A stretch of DNA of 64,000 nt from Polyodon spathula (Eukaryota; Chordata; Actinopteri; Acipenseriformes; Polyodontidae). Where the stretch lies: the NCBI RefSeq assembly GCF_017654505.1, contig NC_054534.1, forward strand, positions 10,842,571 through 10,906,570, in the 5' to 3' direction. A program made the position numbers and the translations under genes. Shown one piece after another: positions 20,045-30,119 of the stretch; the first letter of the stretch is position 1, and the number at the start of each line of letters is the position of its first letter. The notes beneath the pieces are model-generated. The model saw nothing but the letters and a program-made list of their open reading frames with translations, was not told the origin of the DNA and did no database searches.

Positions 20045-22349
20045 AACACCATCCACTTGATATATTGCGGGTGTCAGGGTCCACTATAAATCGGCTATAT
20101 ATCGAGGGCCGTGATATAGTGAGAGACCCATAAAGAAACAAATGTTCTCTTGAATCTTCCTTTCTCAAATGTGCAAACACGCTGCATTGAAATAATACAT
20201 TCCCAACATAGGAGGCTTGTTGCTAGGGAGCTGATGTCACTGCCTTTTGCATTGCTACCACACGTGAACACCTTGTTAGCTAATATAAAAACCGCTTCAG
20301 CAAGTAGATATTTAATTTCTTGTGTTATTGTGCAATACGTGTGTATATGATAACCGTGCAATATTATTGCTTTGTTTTTAATTGTTTTGTATGTTGTTTT
20401 TGTGATGTGCAGTACGAAATAAAACAAAACAAAACGAACAGTAATTCTAAGTGCATGTGTATATGTATATTGCAGCAAAGGCATACACAGTTAGACAGTA
20501 AAAATAGGGAGCCAACTCCAGGACGGCAATGCTACCGGCAATGTCCGAAATTCAGGCAATTTATGAAAGTGAGCATGAGAAACCCCATTGACACTGGATT
20601 CAGTTACTGGGTGGAAGATGAATGATTAGCTGATTCACATTAGACAGTGTTTATGTCAAGTAATTGGAGAGCATTAAGTTAAGTACATAATACATATCGA
20701 GATTTTAATTATGTGTTTAAAATAAGTTAGTCTTATATATGTCATTCAATATTTTATATAGTCATGTCGTCAATAAAAAATACATTTTTGAAAACATATT
20801 TTCTGAAACTGGACTTCCTGTGTAGTTTTTATGAATGAGATGAGTGAGTGAATGACGCTACTCATGTAGGCGGGTCAAACTAGCTGTTCAATCGTAGTTC
20901 TGTGTCTGTCCCCCGAAAACATAAATTTAAAGATCTTTGTGATTAATTTTGGACTTTGACCGGGCATTGTTGGGCACTCCTAGATCTGCCTGGGCAAAAC
21001 CTGGAATGAAAGATTTTTGTGATTAATTTCAGACTTTGACCGGGCAATCCACAGTATAAATAATGATAAAGATAGTAGTCATTGCTGTGAGTACATGCCT
21101 GTGTGTCAGATGCACTTAAGAAGTCACTTTAGTTTCAACAGTAAAGATGTACAGTAAAGAAAGACTGCTCTGCAGTGCAGCAAAGATAACACCACTCGAA
21201 ACGGCAGCCTACTGAAATGTATAATGTATGCTATTTTCTTCCTGCAGATTATTAACTGGTTATCATGCAATAGTATTGTTGTTACAGTGCTTAGTGCAGA
21301 AGGATACAAAAATATAATTTTAAGGAACTGTTGCTTTCAGTGACTGCACTTCAGATTGATTGATGCCTACGGCGTCAAAATACTCCTGACACTAACGCTT
21401 TGACATGCCACTCTTTGACACGCCATGCTTGCTGTGAAAAGACCTTAAGAACTGTGCACAATGTCACTTCTGGGTGGAATGCTCATTTGCTAGTGCTGAA
21501 TTGTAGCAGACTAACATTTACTGTAAGCAAAGGTAGGACATTTTCTTAATTCTTCTGACCCGTGACTCTTTAGTGCTTTGTTCTTTGTATTTTGTAAAGG
21601 CTGAAACAATAAATACAAATAAAAATTCTAAATGGCACAGTATTTTACTAGTTGTGCATTGCACTGATTTTTGCATTGATTGCTACAATTGAATACTGGA
21701 TGTGAAGTTTGAAATATATGCAAGAGTAAAATATAAAGATGACTAGAAATACAGAATCAGTACTAGAAAATGTGTATGATAGTCTAAATGTAATCTATTA
21801 AACAGAGATGTACAACTTTATATTGAGGGTTTGGCGAGTTATTTATGAAAATGTCCTGCTTTTACAGTAGGTTCCCTTCTGGGGTTAGCAGCTAAATCCC
21901 TCCTAAATAATGAAGTAAAATCGGTTTACCCACACGCTCACACACATGCCTTCTATCTCAGATGAAGCTCATTATTCAACAATCACAAATTACAAAAGAG
22001 GCACATGTTGCCATGGCAGATCCTTTCATATGTTTACAACCAGCTGACCTCAGTTTTCCTGCAGAGGCTGTTCATTACTGCTCAGCCCACGGGAAGAAAT
22101 GAAAAGCTGTGTTACTGTAAGTGATGGTCTTATCTTTGTTGCTTGGGTTTATTGTCTGGTGCACCAATGAGCAACGGTGATGCACAGAACAACTGTTAAA
22201 CTCAAGTGTGCTATAACTGGCACCACTTTATAGACAAATTCATAGTTACATGCTTTTGAAATCAGTGGAAAATCGTAAGAACATCACTACTCTTTTTTTT
22301 TTTTAACACTTCGTTTAGGATGGTTTTCAAGCAAGGGGATGTGAACTGT
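20045..22349. other. Unassigned intronic DNA with one small duplication
   Basis: AAGATCTTTGTGATTAATTT..GACTTTGACCGGGCA occurs at about 20930-20968 and again at about 21009-21045. Otherwise no gene or mobile element was recognised. Confidence 0.5.
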
Positions 22350-22354
22350 GGGCT

Positions 22355-22766
22355 TGTGGCGGAGCAAAGCTCTGCCCTTTTTAAATTGGCAGGGATGGGG
22401 TTAATTTCTCCTACCTGCCTGGGTTTATTATGTTCAGGTGGCTGGGGTTGATTAGTTGATTAGGTTAATTAACGATCAATCAGCACCCAGCCACCTGACA
22501 TAAAAGGAGCCCTATGCTTCTCATTTGGGAGGAGGGAGCTGAGGAAGCAGGTTCGTGGTTTTTGAAATTTTGAATCCAGTGAAGGCATTGCCCAGCCTGG
22601 AAACCTTATTTTTGTAAGTTTTGTTTTCTTTGTTTAGGTATTTGTGTTTAAACATCTTTGTTTTGCCCTTGTGCATGTTTATTTTGTGTTAATTTATAAT
22701 AAAAGTATATCTTTTTTTGAACTGCGGTCTGTCTCTGGTCCTCTGTCCACTTGCCAGCCTGCCACA
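22355..22766 (+). mobile_element. Solo LTR, 412 bp, with 5-bp target duplication
   Basis: Starts TGTGGCGGAG, ends CAGCCTGCCACA and is flanked by GGGCT on both sides (22350-22354 and 22767-22771). The layout fits an LTR in + orientation: a TATA-like ACATAAAAGG near 22498 and an AATAAAA signal near 22697, about 70 bp before the end. Upstream of the TATA-like site are inverted 12-bp arms, CAGGTGGCTGGG and CCCAGCCACCTG (about 22436-22498), which would form a stem. No gag, pol or env remains. The end sequence differs from the LTR at 4312, so the two belong to different families. Confidence 0.85.
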
Positions 22767-22774
22767 GGGCTCTT

Positions 22775-23430
22775 TAGATATGATGTGGTCCATTTGTGTC
22801 CTTACTACTTACCATTACTCTACTTGTCTTGAGGCCCTTTATTAATGTCACATTATACTGTTCCACCAGTTTTGTTCTTTGTTCTGTTGGTCCCTTGGCT
22901 CTAATTTTGCTGAGGTGAGAGATTAGGAGATGCTGGGCAGTTTGATGAGTATGCTTTAGGCTTTTGCAGATTCTTGCAATTGATGTTGGTCATGCTCTGT
23001 ATCAGAGGTGTTTTGGCTTATTCTTGTGTAAGGGTGTCCTCAGTTTCATTCATTTGCTGTCTGGTTGCCTTCTACCTTGCAAAGCTACCATGTCTAATTA
23101 GAGGCCAATTGAGCCTTCCAGAAAAGCTATGGTTCTCTTTCAGCATCTTTGTTCGCCAGCAGTTCCCTGAATCAGAGATGGAGTGTGGGGCATGGCTGTG
23201 TTATGCTCTCCTCATGGTCCACTATGCATGTTGTACCTGGCTTCTTTAACAGCAGTTTCATGAAAATCTGTGGAAGAAGAAAATGTTTCCGTCAAGAAAT
23301 CAAAAGCAGGCATGAGAAACGCCACCCATATCAAAATGCTTTAAAGGGCAGCACCTTTTAACCATAATGTCTTTATTCATAACTGTGCTTGGCTTCGAAA
23401 CTAGTCGGGGAGTACATTCAAATGGGAAAA

Positions 23431-23483
<53 letters not shown>

Positions 23484-26290
23484 AAACACGACGAGAGCAT
23501 TGGTCTAGCTTGTCACACAGAAGTATGTTTGCATTTAATATTGCGTTAAAGGTAATCAAGAAGTTATTCGCAGTTTAGAATGGGGGGGAAAAAAATATTA
23601 AATGTTAACAGTTCCCATGAGTGGCTGTACTGAGCAAAGTCCCATTTCTTCCCTTGGCCCAGTGAAGCAAACGGAAGCAGTGCATGCACTGGCAGCAAAC
23701 TCAGAGTAAACAGCACTACTGATCCCTCAGCATGATATAGTGTGTGGGATTATCCACAGGGGCACTTTTCAGCTTTCCCACTTATTTTGCATTGCATATA
23801 CTGTGCAAAACCACTGCTGTTCAGCTGTTTTCAGTTTAACTTTGAACTTCAGTCTAACTTTGAACTAACTTAGCATTTTATCCCAAACAGGAATGTACAA
23901 CTTTTGCTTTTTTACACATCACACCTACTGTAACACACTGGTGCATGAATACTATGCGATTTTGAATTTCAGTAAATACTTAATAATAGGGCCAGAACTA
24001 TGTTGAGCATGTTAAGCATGCCTTGTCCAAACAAGATTCCAGCACACGCTCAATCTCTTTAGTCTTCTCATGATACTTGTGATTTTTAAAGTACTGCCTC
24101 ACAACTCGCCAGAGCCATACTGCAGTTTCACTGCAGCAAACGCTGTCGTGTTGTATTGCTTGAAGACCAGGTAATGTAGTTTACATTTCAGTGTTGTACA
24201 TGTGTATGTTGTGCCGTTCTCTCCTTTTCCCATTTCGGCTACACCTGCCTCCTTGGGGGGTTACCATGGGGATTCAAATGTGCTTTTTTTTCAAATTAAA
24301 CGCCGGGAAATTAACTTCCAGGCATCAAAGTGTTAATTAAAATAGAGCAGAGACTTGATATCAGCAGACTGCAGGACTCAAGACTAGCACACTGTGGTGG
24401 AAGTTACCTGTCCTTCAAATCCAGCCTCCTTATCACTGAAGGGGAAGGACAGCAGGATGAGCTTTTTTCTAAAATGAATAGTATGATAGAGGCTCCTAGA
24501 TTCATGTTTGATAGAAACATTTTGAAATGATTTATTAAAGGGTGAGTTTTCAAGCCCAGCTGAGGAAAGGATAAATGTAGGAAAACATACATTTCAAAGT
24601 GACCGTTATTGTAATGCCATTGCCTAATAATAATAACAACAACACTTTTAGAGGTTGATATTTTAAAAATTCAAGCCTGCGTTTTGTCTTTTTTAATATT
24701 ATTACAGCAGCATTACCGTATCATTAAAAATGTGCTGGAATGAGCAGGGTTCTGCTTAGGAGAAGCACACGAGATGACAAGTCTAACACTGTCCTTCAAT
24801 TTGATTAACAGCTGCATCACCGATGTGGACTGTGCCCTCTTCTGCACCCCACCTCTGGACCTTTTGTGACCCACAGTTTGGAAACTGCTGATCTGCATCT
24901 CTTCAGCTGGTCTTTTTGTCATGCAGCTGGCACTGTCAATAGGGATTCTAGTGCACTTTAAAAACAATATGAATCTAAAGTATTTATTATACGGTTAGCA
25001 ATGTTTTTTTATTTACACAGTATGATTAGGCTTACATTTAGGATAGTACCACACAGAGCAAGGTCTTACAGGTATTAAAAGCGCAGTGTTACCTGGACTG
25101 ATTCTTTTATTTTAGGGTTTCGTTTCTACAACATGTTTTTGACTGAGGTTGCCCTACTGGAAGGATGGTGTATTACTCTGTGCTTTTACTGTTTGGCAGT
25201 TTATTGTAAATAAGAAGAGATTTAAATGCACTTATCAAATAATGGAAACAGTCTTCTTAAATTTTACAGGTATGATTACATTGCAGCTGTCCTACATTTT
25301 CTTCATTTTTTTTAGGACTTTTTTAGATTGCGTGATTGAAGTGCAGTACTTGCCTTTTATGTAACCTTTTGTGCTGAACTGCCCAATTAAAATACAGTTA
25401 TTTTAAATACTTGAACAAAACTGAATAATTTGTTTACCAAATGTTTTGGAAAACAAACAAATGCTGTGGGGGGGAGAAAGTTTTGGTATTTGCATTTAGT
25501 TTTTTTAGTTTTTTTTTTTTATAGGAAAAACAGTGTGCAAGATTCACTAAGCATTTACGCCAGCACTGGGTTTGCAGAAGATATTTTTTTTCTAAAGGGA
25601 AAAACAAACTGGTAAGGTTGCAAATTAAGCATACAATAAGAAAGGTATACAAATAGCAGGGAGTATTGAAATGACACATGAGTTTATTTAATGTTTTGCA
25701 ACACATGCCCATCTTGCCTGGTATTGCCTAAAGTTCTGATTATTGTCCATGACTATTGGTACATCACATATACTGGATACCTGCATAGCCACGCATTCTG
25801 TAGCTTATCTACATGATGCTTTTGCTGAGTGCTGGAATTTGGTACAGTTCTGGCACAGAGGACTACAGCATATCACATGGTTTATTAAACACCTTGCATT
25901 TCAACAACAGCCCTCTCTGTACTATAGCGGTTTCAACTGGGTTTTAAATGGTATAACACAGTATTAAATAATAATGCCTTTAATAAATGTAATTTCTGGA
26001 CTGGCTGGTACAGTTAGGATCAGAGTCAAGTTAAATTCATGTTACAAGAATGGTGAGGTCTGCTGTCCTGTGTGTAAGGCTTGTGAGGATTGGTGTGCAG
26101 TCAGAGGCTGCCCTTGCTCTATACGTATTTCATACTTACATTTTTCTATATAGCTGGTGAACCACTTTTCCAGTTGTCACGAAACTTGCTATTAACATTA
26201 TTGGTTGAGTTTTAGATTCTGGAGACACATTGAGATGTCAGTCTATTCATCCTTCTTTGTGGCATACATTTACATTTGTGTGTGTGTGTA
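22775..26290. other. Unassigned intronic DNA including a 50-base poly(A) tract
   Basis: A run of about 50 A at 23433-23482 may be a retroposon tail, but I could not identify a body or target duplication. Short frames across the rest show no recognisable domains. Confidence 0.5.
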
Positions 26291-26294
26291 TATA

Positions 26295-27906
26295 CAGTGG
26301 CTTGCAAAAGTATTCAGACCCCTGACCAATTCTCTCATATTACCGAATTACAAATGGTACATTGAAATTTCATTCTGTTTGATATTTTATTTTTAAACCC
26401 TGACACTCAGAATCAATTATTGTAAGGTGACACTGGTTTTATGTTGGGAAATATTTATAAGAAAAATAAAAACTGAAATATCTTGCTTGCATAAGTATTC
26501 AACCCCTGTGCTATGGAAGCTCCCAGTTTGCACCGATGAAAGAAATTACCCTAACGAGGACACAATTACCTTACCATTGGCCTCCACCTGTGAACCATTA
26601 AAGTTGCTGTCACATTTTCTGGATAAAAACCCCACTATTGAAGGATCATTGGTAAAGCTGTGAATCAGAAGGAAAATGAAGACCAAAGAGCATTCTACAG
26701 AAGTTAAAGAGATAAAGTAATACAAATGCATAGATTAGGGAAAGGGTACAAAATAATATCCAAGTGTTTGGATATCCCAGTGAGCACAGTTGGATCAATA
26801 ATCAGGAAGTGGAAGCTGCATCACACCACCCAGACACTGCCAAGAAAAGGCCGTCCCTCAAAACTCAGCGCTCAAACAAGAAGGAGACTTGTGAGAGAAG
26901 CCACAGAGAGGCCAACAATCACTTTGAAGGAGCTACAGAGTTCAGTGGCTGGGAATGGAGAAATGGTGGATGAGTCAACCATATCAAGAGCTCTGCATAA
27001 CACTGGTCTGTATGGGAGGGTGGCAAGAAAGAATCCGTTACTCAAAAAGTACCATCTGAAAGCACGTCTGGAGTTTACCAGAAAGCATGAGAGTGACCCA
27101 GCTGCGATGTGGGAAAAGGTTTTGTGGTCAGATGAGACCAAGATGGAGCTTTTTGGCCAAAACTCAAAGCGCTATGTGTGGCACAAACCTAACACTGCCC
27201 ATGCCTCAAGACACACCATCCCTACAGTGAAGTATGGTGGTGGCAGCATCATGCTGTGGGGATGCTTCTCATCAGCAGGGACTGGGCATCTTGTTACAAT
27301 TGAAGGAAGAATGGATGGAGCAAAATACAGGAAAATACTGCAAGAGAATCTGCTTCAGTCCGCTAAAAAACTGAAGCTTGGGAGGAAATTCACCTTTCAG
27401 CAGGACATGCACAAGGCCAAAGCAACATTGGAGTGGCTCAAGAACAAAAAGGTGAATGTCCTACAGTGGCCCAGTCAAAGTCCTGATCTCAATCCCATTG
27501 AGAATCTGTGGCACTATTTGAAAATTGCAGTCCACAAGCGTCATCCAACCAACCTGAACATCCTGGAGCAAATCTGCCAAGAAGAATGGGCCAAAATCAC
27601 TCCGACACTGTGTGCAAAGCTGGTACATACTTACCCCAAAAGACTTAAAGCTGTTATTACAGTGAAAGGTGGCTCTACCAAGTATTAATGTGTGGGGGTT
27701 GAATACTTATGCAAGCAAAATTATTTCAGTTTTTTATTTTTCTTAAATATTTCCCAATATAAAACCAATGTCACCTTACAATAATTGATTTTGAGTTTAA
27801 GTGTTTTAAAATAAAATATCGAACAAAACGAAATTTCTATGTACCATTTGTAATTCAGTAATATGAGAGAATTGGTCAGGGGTCTGAATACTTTTGCAAG
27901 GCACTG
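26295..27906 (+). mobile_element. Tc1/mariner element, both ends present
   Basis: A 1612-bp element flanked by TA (26293-26294 and 27907-27908), the target duplication of Tc1/mariner elements. Terminal inverted repeats of about 210 bp run from CAGTGGCTTGCAAAAGTATTC to the ACTTATGCAAGCAA region and back. It belongs to a different subfamily from the copies at 18892 and 59227. The left end abuts TATATA and the right end a (TA)n tract. A second solo left end of the same family lies at 43975. Confidence 0.95.
26676..27688 (+). pseudogene. Tc1-like transposase, nearly intact but defective
   Basis: The natural start is probably 26676 (MKTKEHSTEV). A frame break gives TAA at 26718-26720, after which an uninterrupted 320-codon frame runs from AUG 26726 to 27688. 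It contains the paired helix-turn-helix DNA-binding region (residues about 1-95 of the 320) and the DDE domain: D136 in WSDETK, D227 in FTFQQD and E259 in NPIENLW. Only 31 residues separate the last two, whereas this family has 34; three residues of the usual DNDPKH stretch are missing. Even with a restored start the enzyme would probably be inactive. It is the best preserved transposase in the window. Confidence 0.9.

Positions 27907-27908
<2 letters not shown>

Positions 27909-27990
<82 letters not shown>
27909..27990. repeat. (TA)n microsatellite
   Basis: Pure and interrupted TA repeat directly at the right end of the Tc1 element. Confidence 0.95.
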
Positions 27991-27991
<1 letters not shown>

Positions 27992-28018
27992 CCTCGTAAG
28001 CCTTATCAATTTGTTACA

Positions 28019-28133
28019 AAATATTTAATTGCTAGTTCGTGTTCTCTACTATTTTGCACATACAGTACTATTGAAATATTTAATTGCTAGTTCGTGTTCT
28101 CTACTATTTTGCACATACAGTACTATTGAAATC
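28019..28133. repeat. Two-copy tandem duplication, 54-55 bp
   Basis: ATATTTAATTGCTAGTTCGT through GCACATACAGTACTATTGAA occurs twice in direct succession, almost identical and therefore recent. Confidence 0.9.
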
Positions 28134-28139
28134 ATTAAA

Positions 28140-29030
28140 TAACATAACAAAATAAATAAATTAGGGTCATGTAACTTTCTGACAGACATACAGAGTTTCA
28201 TGGAAACTCCATGCTTTATCAGTTGAGGCCATCATTGTGACCTCGTGCACAGCAGACTACAGGTGGAATGGTTTAGCTCACAGTACTGCTTGGCAGAATG
28301 GCTGGAGTTTCGTCATTTTGCCAGCGAGTGCATACAGCTGTTCTCAGTGTGTCTTTGACTCCATGCCTGTTTAACCCGACTGTGCTGGTTGGGTTCCAGT
28401 CTCTCAGACCATGAAACTATTATCCACTAGAGTTGGGATGAAGCTGGCTAGGGGATTCTTTATCCCAAAATCTGGAGGATCATGTATGTAGCTGACTGAC
28501 TCAGGGTCATGTATGTAACTGACATTATTGTATCACCTGCCAGTTGAGCCACTCTTTTAGAAGTCACATTCACTTTTGTAACCATTGTTTAGTTTCATGT
28601 GTTCAATACAATTTGCGGAACATGGTAATGTGTTGTAAGGTATTGTGAACAGTGGAAATTGCTGGGAATTTTTCTATTGTCAAAGGAACAATTGTGGATA
28701 TTTTACTGAGCAGTGCATTGGTCAATTTAAGATTCCTAAGATGCTTATAAAGACATTCTATAGAAAATGCCATAAATGGACACATTCTCTCCATTGCTGT
28801 TATACTCTTTAAATACTGAGAGACTGGAAGAATGGGAGTGTAGTCACATTCAGACACACAGAGGGTAATTACAACCGTGTGCAAGCTGACGATGTTCAAT
28901 AAGACCATATGGGTTACAGAGTGAAAGAGAGAGACTTTTTAAAAAAACATTATTGAATAAATTCAATTTATGTATATTCCTGTATATAGATATACAGTGA
29001 AACTTTTTTTTTAATAAAAGAAAAATATAA
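28140..29030. other. Unassigned intronic DNA
   Basis: No supported gene. A short GGTCATGTATGTA motif occurs twice near 28480-28520. Confidence 0.45.
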
Positions 29031-29039
29031 TTTGAATTA

Positions 29040-29400
29040 CACAAACAACTGTAACTCCCCTTCTTCCCCAAATGCACACAGTCCCTCACTGACACACATA
29101 AATCAAGCTGACTACAGTTGGCAAGTAATTGGAATACAGTCTCCTCTCCGCAGAATGCACAGGCTGTGCTAGCTGTGGAGTCAACATGATGGACATAATG
29201 CCCCGTGATGCAGTGCAGGATGCACCACTGCAAATCCTCTGAATGCTTAGGGTAGGGGCTGGTTGTACAAAGTCTTCCATATCGGAACAGTATTATTAGC
29301 ACATTTCATATGGTCCAACCACTTGATGTCAGGCAGAGTCCGCACGGCACCCACATGGCACACCTTCATACAAAGCTGGTATAGTTTTTATTTTTCAATA
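29040..29400 (-). mobile_element. Fragment of a LINE, 3' end of ORF2
   Basis: On the - strand the region can be read as the C-terminal end of a LINE polymerase: LPDIKWLDHMKC, a DLQWRILH-like stretch, then a cysteine-containing CAFCGEETVF motif of the CPFC-x-ETVFH type seen at the end of L1/Tx1-clade ORF2. The reading frame is broken more than once. No boundaries or target duplications could be fixed. Confidence 0.55.
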
Positions 29401-29494
29401 GTGTGCGTAACAATTCTGCAGTGTGTCAATACTGCACCATCTCCCCTCCAACGTGTCTGTACTGTACCATCTCCCCAGGTACAGCAGGATATAT

Positions 29495-29558
29495 ATCTAT
29501 ATCTATATATATATAAATTATATATTATATATAATATATATAATATATATATATATAT

Positions 29559-29598
<40 letters not shown>

Positions 29599-29622
29599 CT
29601 ATATATATATATATAAATAACA
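29495..29622. repeat. Compound TA-rich microsatellite
   Basis: About 125 bases of TA with scattered interruptions. Confidence 0.95.
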
Positions 29623-29656
29623 GCACCTGTCTCATCCTAGTGAGAGAAAAGTTCAC

Positions 29657-30060
29657 TTAACCCTTTGCGGCCCTATGTCGGACCAGGTCCGACATCCCTT
29701 TCCAGTCTGATGTTGTGCCCTGTCCGACACCATCAAATAAACACAAAGCACAGGTCTCTAGACCTTTTTCTCCGGAAAAAGCAGAGAAAACCTTTCAATG
29801 ACCAATAGGAGCCGAAAAAAAATGGCGTATCTGAGCAATGCAGTAGTCCAATGCACCACAGAGATAACACAGACACAAACAAAGGAGACAGCTGCTACTG
29901 CATCCAGCGCTCAGAGAACATCACAGATATTTGCAGAGCTTTTTGAGACATTATAGTAATAAAATAATGATTTGGATCACATTATTGAGGAGTTTGGTGA
30001 TACAACGAGTTATCAGGAGAGGATTTATCAGTATGCATGATTAAAAAGAGGTATGTGGAA
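29657..30060 (+). mobile_element. piggyBac-like left end (TTAA-CCCTTTGCGG), right end missing
   Basis: TTAA at 29657-29660 is followed directly by CCCTTTGCGGCCCTATGTCGG. TTAA plus CCC is the insertion signature of piggyBac elements. A perfect 21-bp palindrome (29675-29695, arms ATGTCGGACC and GGTCCGACAT around a single A) lies just inside, followed by a partial echo (GATGTTG..CTGTCCGACAC). No matching right end was found before the LINE at about 30120, so this is either a truncated element or its 5' leader region. Assignment is by terminal signature only. Confidence 0.5.
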
Positions 30061-30119
30061 AATACAGCAAACAAGGGGTGGGGCTAGGCTGGAGAAGCAG
30101 TACTGATGTCCTTTTGTCA

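Noticed and set aside
19821..20180. Open frames with alternating Tyr/Ile on both strands (also near 27900, 29500, 46700 and 55250)
   Set aside because: Translation of (TA)n microsatellites, not proteins.
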